DNA of 64,000 nt from NCBI GenBank assembly GCA_963824705.1, contig CAWGQE010000003.1:186001-250000 (forward strand), given 5' to 3'. The position numbers and the translations under genes are program-made. This DNA is from VRUE01 sp963824705 (GTDB lineage: Bacteria; Actinomycetota; Thermoleophilia; Solirubrobacterales; 70-9). Below, piece after piece: positions 26,102-32,697 of the stretch; the stretch's first letter is position 1, and each line of letters begins with the position of its first letter. Under the pieces are notes generated by a model. It ran no database searches and was not told the origin of the DNA. It was given only the letters and a program-made list of their open reading frames with translations.

Positions 26102-26359
26102 CTAAGAGGGGTCGAGGGTCGGCGTGGCGCTGAAGGCCATGTGCTTGTGGACCTTGATCCGCTCGTCGTTCTCGATTTCGATCTCCTCGTCGCCCTTGAT
26201 CAGAAAGAGCTGGAAGTCAGAGGCGACGCCAGCGCGTTCCTTGATCTCGGCGCCAGTCGTCTCCTTCGGCACCTCGACCGGTCGGTTGTTCACCGTGATC
26301 TCGACCAGCTTCTCCTTCTCCTTGCCCTCGTCCTTCACATGCTCTGTCGTCTGCTCCAT
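26102..26359 (-). CDS. Ubiquitin-like beta-grasp modifier (multiubiquitin-type)
   Basis: 85 residues from ATG 26359. I rejected the longer frame to 26551, because GAAGGAGGG stands just before this ATG and the upstream part is divergent promoter. After a charged leader it is a single beta-grasp domain: VEITVNNRPVEVPKETTG, AEIKERAGV, FQLFLIKGDEEIEI, ENDERIKVHKHMAFSATP, the layout of the prokaryotic multiubiquitin-type family. It ends SATPTLDPS with no Gly-Gly. Either this end is trimmed by the JAB domain or it is activated through an unusual terminal residue. First gene of the Ubl - E2-like - JAB/E1 operon. Confidence 0.85.
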   Translation of the reverse strand: MEQTTEHVKDEGKEKEKLVEITVNNRPVEVPKETTGAEIKERAGVASDFQLFLIKGDEEIEIENDERIKVHKHMAFSATPTLDPS

Positions 26360-26421
26360 GTGGAACCCTCCTTCGGGTTCATTGCGCCCCTGCAGGGCTG
26401 TTGCTAGAGTCGAATAGCATG

Positions 26422-26448
26422 ATTGCAAGCGAGACGGCGGATTGCAAG
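26422..26448. promoter_or_regulatory. Direct repeats in divergent promoter, likely XRE operator
   Basis: ATTGCAAG occurs at 26422-26429 and 26441-26448, 19 bases apart (about two helical turns), between the divergently read ubiquitin-like operon and the XRE regulator gene. This spacing and place fit a dimeric HTH repressor site controlling both directions. Inference only. Confidence 0.4.
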
Positions 26449-26476
26449 AGTGAAATCCGCAAGGAGGAGGTCCCTT

Positions 26477-26854
26477 ATGCCAGCTCGCGCTTCTGGGAGG
26501 AAGCTCTTCGACAGCGACGCGTTTTACGCGGCCCTCGACGGAGCACGTCAATCACAAGGTCTGCGCTGGAAGGATGTCGCTGGGAAGGCGGAAGTTAGTG
26601 CTTCAACCCTTACTCGTATGGCCCAGGGCCGACGTCCCGACGTCGACAGCCTCACCGCGCTCTGCCAGTGGGCCCACCTTGACGCCAACGACTTCATGCG
26701 AAGGGGCCAAGGTCCGGACGAAGGCGGGGACCCGGGCTTCCTGGCGATGGCCTCGACGTATCTGCGCAGCGACAAGAATCTGACTCGCGAGGGCGCCGAG
26801 GCGCTCGACACAATGATTAAGACCGCCTACGAGCAGTTCAGGAAACGGAAGTGA
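26477..26854 (+). CDS. XRE-family HTH regulator
   Basis: 125 residues from ATG 26477, six bases after the strong ribosome site AAGGAGGAGG; the longer frame from 26423 is Arg-rich leader. The helix-turn-helix is clear: LRWKDVAGKAEVSASTLTRMAQGRRPDVDSLTALCQWA. A C-terminal helical part may dimerise. The next gene is an ImmA/IrrE metallopeptidase six bases downstream. This pair is the classic arrangement in which the peptidase cleaves the repressor after a signal (as ImmR/ImmA in ICEBs1). It probably represses itself and the divergent ubiquitin-like operon. Confidence 0.88.
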   Translation: MPARASGRKLFDSDAFYAALDGARQSQGLRWKDVAGKAEVSASTLTRMAQGRRPDVDSLTALCQWAHLDANDFMRRGQGPDEGGDPGFLAMASTYLRSDKNLTREGAEALDTMIKTAYEQFRKRK

Positions 26855-26860
26855 TGCGCC

Positions 26861-27430
26861 ATGGCGCTGTGGTGGGGTTTTAAGGCCCACGCGAACCGAA
26901 TCGCTGCCGAAGTCCGCGAGGAGCTGGACCTCGAGCCCCTCGACCCGCTCAACCCGTTCGCCCTCGCCGAGCAACTCGCCATCCCTGTGGTGCCGCTCTC
27001 GTCGCTCACCGAATCAATCCCCGATGCTGTCCACTACCTCTCCAATGTGGACACTGGCGCCTTCTCGGCTGTGACTCTCTTCGACGGGTCTCGCCGGGGG
27101 ATTGTTTACAACGACGCTCACTCCCGTGGGCGACAGCACAGCGATATCGCCCACGAGTGCGCGCACGGCCTGTTGCTCCACCCACCCCGCCCCGCCTTCG
27201 ACGGCGCTGGCTGCCGGAACTGGGACGAGGACGAGGAGGATGAAGCCAACTGGCTCGGTGCCGCGCTGCTGATCACCGAGGAGGCCGCGCTTCACATCAT
27301 TCGCCATGAGATCAACATCAACCAGGCAGCGCACTACTACGGGGTCAGCCGGCAGCTCTTGCGTTGGCGGATCAACGTCACTGGTGCCGTCAAGCGAGTG
27401 ACTCGCAGCCGGGCTAGCGCCCGCTTCTAG
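26861..27430 (+). CDS. ImmA/IrrE-family metallo-endopeptidase
   Basis: 189 residues. The zinc motif HSDIAHECAHGLLLH (HExxH) is at about residue 104, followed about 30 residues on by EDEEDEANWLGAALLI, where the third ligand Glu of this family lies. The N-terminal region PFALAEQLAIPVVPLSSL is typical. The family cleaves HTH repressors to switch on mobile elements or stress genes; the natural substrate is the XRE protein encoded just upstream. The C-terminal helix-turn-helix-like end (QAAHYYGVSRQLLRWRINVTG) matches family members. Confidence 0.92.
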   Translation: MALWWGFKAHANRIAAEVREELDLEPLDPLNPFALAEQLAIPVVPLSSLTESIPDAVHYLSNVDTGAFSAVTLFDGSRRGIVYNDAHSRGRQHSDIAHECAHGLLLHPPRPAFDGAGCRNWDEDEEDEANWLGAALLITEEAALHIIRHEININQAAHYYGVSRQLLRWRINVTGAVKRVTRSRASARF

Positions 27431-27516
27431 AGCTCCGCTTGACGTCGGCGGGTCACCTGCCGACCCGGTCGGGCAGAGCGGAGATCGGCGGCGCTGTCTC
27501 GGCGTGGTGGCCCGGT

Positions 27517-27621
27517 CGCACCCTGCAGTTTCTCGAGGGCCGAGGCAGGGACGAAGCCCAACCTGAGACCTCGTTCCTCCCTGTGGCCTGCGCCTCGACC
27601 CTCGAGAAACTGCAGGGTGCG
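27517..27621. repeat. Long inverted repeat between convergent genes
   Basis: Arms 27517-27546 and 27592-27621 pair over 30 bases with a single mismatch (the outer 23 are perfect, starting CGCACCCTGCAG). The central loop is 45 bases. It fills most of the 198-base gap between the ImmA-type gene and the convergent small operon. It has no U-tract on either side, so it is stronger and longer than an ordinary terminator. It could be a bidirectional terminator, a miniature element, or a structured transfer/replication site. Confidence 0.8.
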
Positions 27622-27628
27622 AGCGCGG

Positions 27629-27868
27629 TCACTTCGGCTTTCCTGTCTTGAGCGCGTAGGCGCGCGGTCGTCGCTTGGCTTGGCGGACCTTCCCGTCCTT
27701 CGCGAGGCGAGCGAGGCAGTTGGCGATGGCGCCGGCCGAGCGTTCGATGCCCTTGCCGATCGCGCTTGCGGTCAACGGCCCGTCGTTCATGTGCTTGCGC
27801 ATGTAGGCGAGCACCTGGCCATCCAGCTCGCCGGGGCGAAGGCGCTTTCCCTTCTTGGCCGCGCTCAT
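27629..27868 (-). CDS. Small winged-helix-like protein
   Basis: 79 residues. ATG 27868 overlaps the stop of the upstream gene (ATGA). Basic N-terminus, then a helical DNA-binding-like core (VLAYMRKHMNDGPLTASAIGKGIERSAGAIANCLARLAKDGKVRQAKRRPRAYAL): a helix, a short helix-turn-helix and a basic wing, as in winged-helix regulators. Likely binds DNA with or for its operon partner; the target is unknown. Confidence 0.7.
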   Translation of the reverse strand: MSAAKKGKRLRPGELDGQVLAYMRKHMNDGPLTASAIGKGIERSAGAIANCLARLAKDGKVRQAKRRPRAYALKTGKPK

Positions 27869-28275
27869 GCCACTTCGCTCTTCCGCGGATCGAGATCGGC
27901 CAAGACTTTCTCGCAGGCGTCGTGGCCGATCTGGAAGCGCTCGTCGGTCTTCGCGTCTTCTTCGCTCGCCTTTCGCTCGGCGCCTGACTCGACCAGGACT
28001 TTCTCGGCTTCCGTGTGGAGACGCCGAAGCAGTTCGATCAGGTCGAGGGGCGGCATGGTTAGCTCGAAGCTCTTGCGATCGTCGTCTGCGGCCCAGCCGA
28101 TGTCCGTCAGCAGCCGGAAGTCTTCGCCGAACTCGAGAGCGAGGCGCTCGGCGGTGGCGTAGTCCCGGCTTCGGCCGAACGCGATCCAGAGGTCCTCGAT
28201 GCTGTAGAGGTGGTGGCGGACCAGTTCGTAGAGGCCGTCGCGCTGGTCTTTGGTGATCGTTGCCGTGACGGGCAT
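27865..28275 (-). CDS. Hypothetical acidic protein, partner of the winged-helix gene
   Basis: 136 residues, helical (KDQRDGLYELVRHHLYSIEDLWIAFGRSRDYATAERLALEFGEDF). CTCCTTTC at 28281-28288 gives GAAAGGAG before the start on the coding strand, a good ribosome site. I recognise the type as a small conserved actinobacterial hypothetical but no function. Its leader contains the nested inverted repeat at 28294-28379. First gene of a two-gene operon at the right end of island A. Confidence 0.7.
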   Translation of the reverse strand: MPVTATITKDQRDGLYELVRHHLYSIEDLWIAFGRSRDYATAERLALEFGEDFRLLTDIGWAADDDRKSFELTMPPLDLIELLRRLHTEAEKVLVESGAERKASEEDAKTDERFQIGHDACEKVLADLDPRKSEVA

Positions 28276-28293
28276 GCGCCCTCCTTTCGGTAG

Positions 28294-28379
28294 GGCACCG
28301 AAGAGCCCGCTGCGATGCCTCGCCGGAGTACTTCGGCGAGTAGCGTTCTCTGCGCATCGAAGACGTGCTCTTCGGTGCC
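28294..28379 (-). other. Structured leader (nested stems) upstream of small operon
   Basis: Outer arms GGCACCGAAGAGC (28294-28306) and GCTCTTCGGTGCC (28367-28379) are a perfect 13-base inverted repeat. Inside it CGATGC pairs with GCATCG (28313-28318 / 28354-28359), and CTCGCCG pairs with CGGCGAG (28319-28325 / 28334-28340). It lies 19 bases upstream of the start at 28275, so if transcribed it would be a compact structured 5' leader. It could also be a protein-binding or nicking site. Confidence 0.6.
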
Positions 28380-28468
28380 GGCCCCGGGGCGTGTCGAGCG
28401 CCGCCGGGGCACTGTTCAGTTTGCTCGCCGACCGTAGCTCCGCTCGCGCACGAAAGCGAGTCCGAATC

Positions 28469-28523
28469 GGCGTGAATCGCCGCTAATCCCCGCGCATCGC
28501 CACGTTTTCAGGCACTCGTGCCC
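28469..28523. repeat. Inverted arm-type repeats at right end of island A
   Basis: On the minus strand 28469-28501 reads GATGCGCGGGGATTAGCGGCGAT, the same unit as at 8527-8552, about 100 bases from the tRNA and pointing the other way. It is followed by the palindrome GGCACTCGTGCC seen also near the right end of island B. Together these define the right island end. Confidence 0.6.
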
Positions 28524-28601
28524 GAACCTGAGCGCCGCTGGCGCTGACCGTAGTGCCCCGGCACCAACCACAAACCGGCCACGTGCAGGGACTTCAAATC
28601 A

Positions 28602-28674
28602 TGGAGCTAGGCGGATTCGAACCGCCGACCTCCTGGGTGCGATCCAGGCGCTCTGCCAGCTGAGCTATAGCCCC
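28602..28674 (-). tRNA. tRNA-Ala(CGC), intact, integration target
   Basis: 73 bases. The minus strand begins GGGGCTATAGCTCAGC and folds into a normal cloverleaf. The anticodon stem CCTGG/CCAGG encloses loop ATCGCAC, anticodon CGC (Ala, codon GCG), with T arm GGCGGTTCGAATCCGCC. No CCA is encoded. Its 3' part (28602-28646) is repeated at 16675 and 8397, so this is the copy rebuilt by the innermost insertion and remains functional. Confidence 0.95.
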
Positions 28675-28758
28675 TCGTGCGTGGCTGGGAGGATCGTCCC
28701 AGAGGCCGCGCAAGCACAAGGATAACCGCATAGTCTTTAGGTTCCCCAGGGATCTGCA

Positions 28759-29640
28759 ATGGGCATTCTCGACGACGCGATCAAAGAGCACTTAGAGCTG
28801 AAGCGCCAGCACGGGGCCGCTGATGACGAGCTGAAGCAGCTCGAGGACGAGGCCTTTGGCGCTGCGGAGCGACCCGGCGACGAGGGATCGGCGCCGGATC
28901 CGCTTGCCGAGGCGCCGACCGAATTCATGTCGCAGCCCGATCTGGAGCCTGAGACGGCCGCCGAGGCTGCGCCTCGCCAAGCCGCGCCCGAGGCCGAGGA
29001 GGCGACGGGACGCCGCTCCGGGCGCGCCGAGATCGCCGACCTACAGGAGGCGCCGCCCTCCAAGCCCGAGGAGAGCGCTCCTGAGCCTGAGCCACCCGCC
29101 GAGGAGGAGTCGCCGGCGATGGAACACGAGGCCGTGCCCGAGCCACCCCCCGAGCCTGAGATCTCGACCGGCCCGACCACCGAGGAGCGTGAGGCGATCG
29201 CCGAGCAGCCGACCGAGATGTTCGACATCGAGGAGGAGCTCGCCGCCTCGAAGGCCGAGGCGCCATCTGAGGAGGAGCTGGTCGAAGAGGAGATGGAAGA
29301 GCCGCGCTTGGCCCCGGTCGATCCGCTCGCCGGCCTCGACGACGACGCCCCCGAGCCGCTCATCGAGGATGAAGAGGACGACGACTTCTGGGACGAGAAG
29401 CGCCTCTCCGACGAGCTCGACCAGGCGCTGGAGGCGCCGGTCGAGGTCGAGGAGGAAGAGGAGGACGCCGTCTTCGAGCCCGAATCCGCCTCCGAGGCGG
29501 AGCCGGAGGCCGAGAAGCCGGCACCCGGCCCTGACGAGGACGTGCTCGAGGAGACCCCCGACTTCCTCGAGGAGGCCCCCGAGGACGACCAGCTCTGGTT
29601 CGAGCAGAAACCTCCCAAAGACTTTGACTTCGACGACTGA
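28759..29640 (+). CDS. Acidic, mostly disordered conserved protein
   Basis: 293 residues. Only the first 40 residues look ordered (MGILDDAIKEHLELKRQHGA, an amphipathic helix). The rest is rich in Glu, Ala and Pro with long acidic runs and a short aromatic-acidic end (LWFEQKPPKDFDFDD). I recall proteins with this start in related actinobacteria, next to the same tRNAs, but cannot confirm it here. It sits between tRNA-Ala(CGC) and tRNA-Ala(TGC). The opposite-strand Ser-rich frame over the same span is a shadow. Role unknown; possibly a cytoplasmic scaffold with the N-terminal helix as binding site. Confidence 0.75.
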   Translation: MGILDDAIKEHLELKRQHGAADDELKQLEDEAFGAAERPGDEGSAPDPLAEAPTEFMSQPDLEPETAAEAAPRQAAPEAEEATGRRSGRAEIADLQEAPPSKPEESAPEPEPPAEEESPAMEHEAVPEPPPEPEISTGPTTEEREAIAEQPTEMFDIEEELAASKAEAPSEEELVEEEMEEPRLAPVDPLAGLDDDAPEPLIEDEEDDDFWDEKRLSDELDQALEAPVEVEEEEEDAVFEPESASEAEPEAEKPAPGPDEDVLEETPDFLEEAPEDDQLWFEQKPPKDFDFDD

Positions 29641-29682
29641 GTAGGCGGCGGACTCGATTCGCCCGTCCTACACTTCAGGCGA

Positions 29683-29755
29683 GGGGCCATAGCTCAGCTG
29701 GAAGAGCGCCGCCTTTGCAAGGCGGAGGTCGCCGGTTCGAGCCCGGCTGGCTCCA
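29683..29755 (+). tRNA. tRNA-Ala(TGC)
   Basis: 73 bases starting GGGGCCATAGCTCAGC. The acceptor stem pairs GGGGCCA with TGGCTCC (one G-U), the anticodon stem is CCGCC/GGCGG, loop TTTGCAA gives anticodon TGC (Ala), and the T arm is CCGGTTCGAGCCCGG. The acceptor and D-arm sequence is close to the CGC isoacceptor 1 kb away, but no displaced 3' copies of this one are seen. Confidence 0.95.
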
Positions 29756-29772
29756 CTCAAGGACTCGCCGAG

Positions 29773-30486
29773 CTACCCCGCCAACCCAACCGGGGTGAGC
29801 AGTGCTCGCCCGGCGAAGCCCACCGCCCGATCGTTCACCGCTTCGTAGTCGCCGCGCAGCGGCGGCAGCTTGCGCAGGGACCAGATCACCTCCGCACCTA
29901 CCCAGGCTGCGTCGCGTGCCTTTCCCACATCCCAGACCGCGACGACGTCGTCCACCGGGTTGAAGGCGAGGTCGAGCTCCTTCAGCAGCCCGGTCATCAT
30001 CCACGCCTTCATCTTCTTCTCCACTTTCGCGATCAGGCCATTCACCGACTGGTAGTCCGTGTGCTCCGGTCCGTCGTCGCTCGGCTCGGTCCCGCGCGCG
30101 GCGCAGGCCTCGCAGATGACGATCGAGAGATCGTGGTTGATGTGCGCGTTCATCCCGGCCAGCGCGAACTGGACTGGAGCGACGCCGGTCGCGAAGCGCG
30201 CCTCGAACAGTGGCTTCCAGGCGTGGAACGGATACTCGGCCGGCAGCGTCGCGCCGTTGCCCGCCGCATCGAAGGCGGCGAAGTAACGCGCGGCGAAGAC
30301 GACGTCGAGCGCCGCGAGGAAGCCGGGCGCCGCCTGGTGCTCGGCCGGCACCGCCTTCTCCACCTGTTGCGTCACTTCGAGGTAGAGCTTGTTGAACCAT
30401 TTGACGCCGTCGCTGGGCGGCAGCGCGGCATCGATCGCTTCGAGGCGCGCGAGCACTTCAGCGACGGTCTTCACGGTGGCGGCCAT
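29773..30486 (-). CDS. DUF5995-like protein
   Basis: About 237 residues from ATG 30486 (the frame extends to 30567, overlapping the divergent promoter). Features: KWFNKLYLEVTQQVEKAV, FLAALDVVFAARYF, then ARFATGVAPVQFALAGMNAHINHDLSIVI. The GMNAHINHDL segment is, as I recall, the signature of the actinobacterial DUF5995 family, of unknown function. Mostly helical and cytoplasmic, no signal peptide. Divergent from the M19 dipeptidase with an 80-base gap. Confidence 0.7.
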   Translation of the reverse strand: MAATVKTVAEVLARLEAIDAALPPSDGVKWFNKLYLEVTQQVEKAVPAEHQAAPGFLAALDVVFAARYFAAFDAAGNGATLPAEYPFHAWKPLFEARFATGVAPVQFALAGMNAHINHDLSIVICEACAARGTEPSDDGPEHTDYQSVNGLIAKVEKKMKAWMMTGLLKELDLAFNPVDDVVAVWDVGKARDAAWVGAEVIWSLRKLPPLRGDYEAVNDRAVGFAGRALLTPVGLAG

Positions 30487-30565
30487 CTCAGCGCCACAAT
30501 AGCGTCGCCGCACCGAACTACACAGCTTTGACTTTACAATCCAGGTTCGTCTAGGCTGGCGCGCC

Positions 30566-31741
30566 ATGATCGCCGACCTCCACGCGCACTACCCGATGCG
30601 GGTGATCGACGGGGTCGATCCGGACACGGCGGCCAAGCAGATGAGGAAGAAGGGCGGGGCGACGCTCGGCGACCGTATCCGCGCGTTTGTCCTGCGGGTC
30701 GCCAACAAAGTCGGCAACTTCCCCAGCTGGGACGGCAGCTACCGGATCACCCCCGAGACCCTGCGTGCGGGTGGGGTGGGCCTGGCGATGTCGGTCCTCC
30801 TGGGCCCCTTCGAGGAGATGGATCTGAGCAAGCCATACGCGGCGGCGCCGGACTCGAGCTACTTCCCCAAGCTGATCGTGGATCTCGAGACGGTCGAGCG
30901 CGAGGTGGCGACTCAGGATCCCGGGCAGCTGCGCCTGGTGCACAACCGCGCCGAGCTGGACCAGGCCGTCGCCGCCAGGGCTACGGCCCTCGTCCACGCG
31001 GTCGAGGGTGGCTGTCTGCTTGGCGATACCGACGAGGAAATCGAAGCCAACTGCGCCGAGCTGGCTCGCCGCGGCGTCGGCTACGTGACCGTCGCCCACC
31101 TCTTTTTCCGCCAGGTCGCGACCAACGCCAACGCGCTGCCATTCCTCCCCGACTCGCTCTATGACTTCGTCTTCCCCCAGCGCGGCGAGCCGCGCCTGAC
31201 GCCGCGCGGCAAAGCGGTCGTGCGCGGTCTTGTCCGCAACCGCATCCTGATCGATCTCAGTCACATGGACCCACCGGGGATCAGGGAGACCCTCGCCCTC
31301 CTCGACGAGCTCGACCCCGCCGCCGAGATGCCGGTGATCTCGACCCACGCCGGCTATCGCTTCGGCACCCAGCAGTACATGTGCGACGAGGAGATCCTGC
31401 TCAAGATCAGACGGCGAAAGGGCGTCGTCGGCCTGATCATGGCCCAGCACCAGCTCAACGACGGCATCCGCAGCGAGCACACGACGACGCTCAGCGAGTC
31501 GCTCGACGTCATCTTCAGGCACATCGACAAGATCGCCGAGGTGACCGGCGACTACGAGCACGTCGCCCTCGGGACCGACTTCGACGGCTTCATCAAACCG
31601 ACGATGAGCGGGTTGGAGACTCCTGCCGACCTGGTGCTGATCGAGCAGGCGCTGCAGGCGCGCTACGGCGACGAGAACGCCGAACGGATCATGTGGACGA
31701 ACGCCCTCGGCGTGCTGCAGACGCTCTGGCCGAAGGCCTAG
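30566..31741 (+). CDS. M19-family dipeptidase (membrane dipeptidase)
   Basis: 391 residues, amidohydrolase-fold zinc dipeptidase. N-terminal metal site MIADLHAHYP (H-x-H), HAVEGGCLLG with the bridging Glu, YVTVAHLFFRQVATNANA, then IDLSHMDPPGIRETL and VISTHAG (metal-binding His), and GTDFDGFIKP near the end, all in family order. M19 enzymes hydrolyse dipeptides, often with a D-residue at the C-terminal side. No signal peptide is visible, so probably cytoplasmic. Its stop overlaps that of convergent lipA by four bases. Confidence 0.9.
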   Translation: MIADLHAHYPMRVIDGVDPDTAAKQMRKKGGATLGDRIRAFVLRVANKVGNFPSWDGSYRITPETLRAGGVGLAMSVLLGPFEEMDLSKPYAAAPDSSYFPKLIVDLETVEREVATQDPGQLRLVHNRAELDQAVAARATALVHAVEGGCLLGDTDEEIEANCAELARRGVGYVTVAHLFFRQVATNANALPFLPDSLYDFVFPQRGEPRLTPRGKAVVRGLVRNRILIDLSHMDPPGIRETLALLDELDPAAEMPVISTHAGYRFGTQQYMCDEEILLKIRRRKGVVGLIMAQHQLNDGIRSEHTTTLSESLDVIFRHIDKIAEVTGDYEHVALGTDFDGFIKPTMSGLETPADLVLIEQALQARYGDENAERIMWTNALGVLQTLWPKA

Positions 31742-32697
31742 CCGGCCGCGGCCGGTTGCGGCAGATTCTGATCGGCGTGGTAGCTGCTGCGGACCAGCGG
31801 TCCGGCGGCGACCGACTCGAAGCCCATCGTGTAGGCCTCGCGCTCCAGCGCCTCGAACTCCTCGGGGTGCCAGTAGCGCTCGATCGGCAGGTGGTCCTCG
31901 GTCGGCCGTAGATATTGACCGACGGTCAGCACCTGGACGCGGTGCTCGCGCAGGATGCCGAAGGTCTCGACCATCTCCTCGAAGGACTCGCCCAGCCCGA
32001 CCATCAGCCCCGACTTGGTGACGACGTCGGCGCCGCCCATCTCCTTCGCCATCCGCAGCACCCGCGCCGAGCGCAGGAACTTGGAGCCACGCCGCGCCTT
32101 CGGGTAGAGGCGCGGCACCGTCTCGACGTTGTGGTTGAAGACGTCGGGCCGCTCGTGGATCACCTTGGCCAGCGGCATCTCCTGGCCGCGGAAGTCGGGG
32201 GTGAGGATCTCGACCTTGCAGCCGGGGGCCTGCATGCGGATCGAGCGGATCACGCCGACGAAGGCGCTCGCCCCGTAGTCGGGCAGGTCGTCGCGGTCGA
32301 CCGAGGTGACGACCGCGTGGCGAAGGCCCATCTTCTTCACCTGGTTGGCGACGCGCAGCGGCTCCAACGGGTCGTTCCAGCTCGGCACCCCCGTCTTCAC
32401 GTTGCAGAAGCCGCAGCGGCGGGTGCAGACGTCGCCGAGGATCATGAAGGTCGCGGTGCCGCGCTCCCAGCACTCGCCGACGTTGGGGCAGTTGGCCTCC
32501 TCGCAGACGGTGTGCAGGTTGTCGCTGCCGATCGTCGCCTTCAGCCGCCGGTAGGTCGGCCCGCCGGGCGCCGGGACCTTCAGCCAGGGTGGCTTGCGCG
32601 CGCGGCGGAAGGGGACGGCGCCGTCCCATTCCGCCGCGCTCCCGCCCGGCTTGGCGCGGGAGCGGGTGACGTGGACGCGCTCGACAATCTTGCTCAT
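31738..32697 (-). CDS. lipA: Lipoyl synthase
   Basis: 319 residues, normal length. Radical SAM enzyme inserting two sulfurs into octanoyl groups on lipoyl domains. Both iron-sulfur sites are present: the auxiliary cluster motif CEEANCPNVGEC and the radical SAM motif CTRRCGFC, with the C-terminal RSSYHAD, whose Ser is a known auxiliary-cluster ligand. ATG 32697 overlaps the lipB stop (ATGA), so lipB-lipA are co-translated. The client complex PDH (pdhC lipoyl domain) is encoded 3 kb away. Confidence 0.97.
   Translation of the reverse strand: MSKIVERVHVTRSRAKPGGSAAEWDGAVPFRRARKPPWLKVPAPGGPTYRRLKATIGSDNLHTVCEEANCPNVGECWERGTATFMILGDVCTRRCGFCNVKTGVPSWNDPLEPLRVANQVKKMGLRHAVVTSVDRDDLPDYGASAFVGVIRSIRMQAPGCKVEILTPDFRGQEMPLAKVIHERPDVFNHNVETVPRLYPKARRGSKFLRSARVLRMAKEMGGADVVTKSGLMVGLGESFEEMVETFGILREHRVQVLTVGQYLRPTEDHLPIERYWHPEEFEALEREAYTMGFESVAAGPLVRSSYHADQNLPQPAAAG

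Noticed and set aside
8397..28674. CRISPR array or prophage structural genes
   Set aside because: The repeats present are attachment and arm-type units, not regularly spaced; no capsid, portal, terminase or cas gene is seen.
28737..29690. 317-codon Ser/Gly-rich minus-strand frame
   Set aside because: It is the complement of the GAG-rich acidic gene at 28759; the tRNA-side context and the ordered N-terminus support the plus strand.
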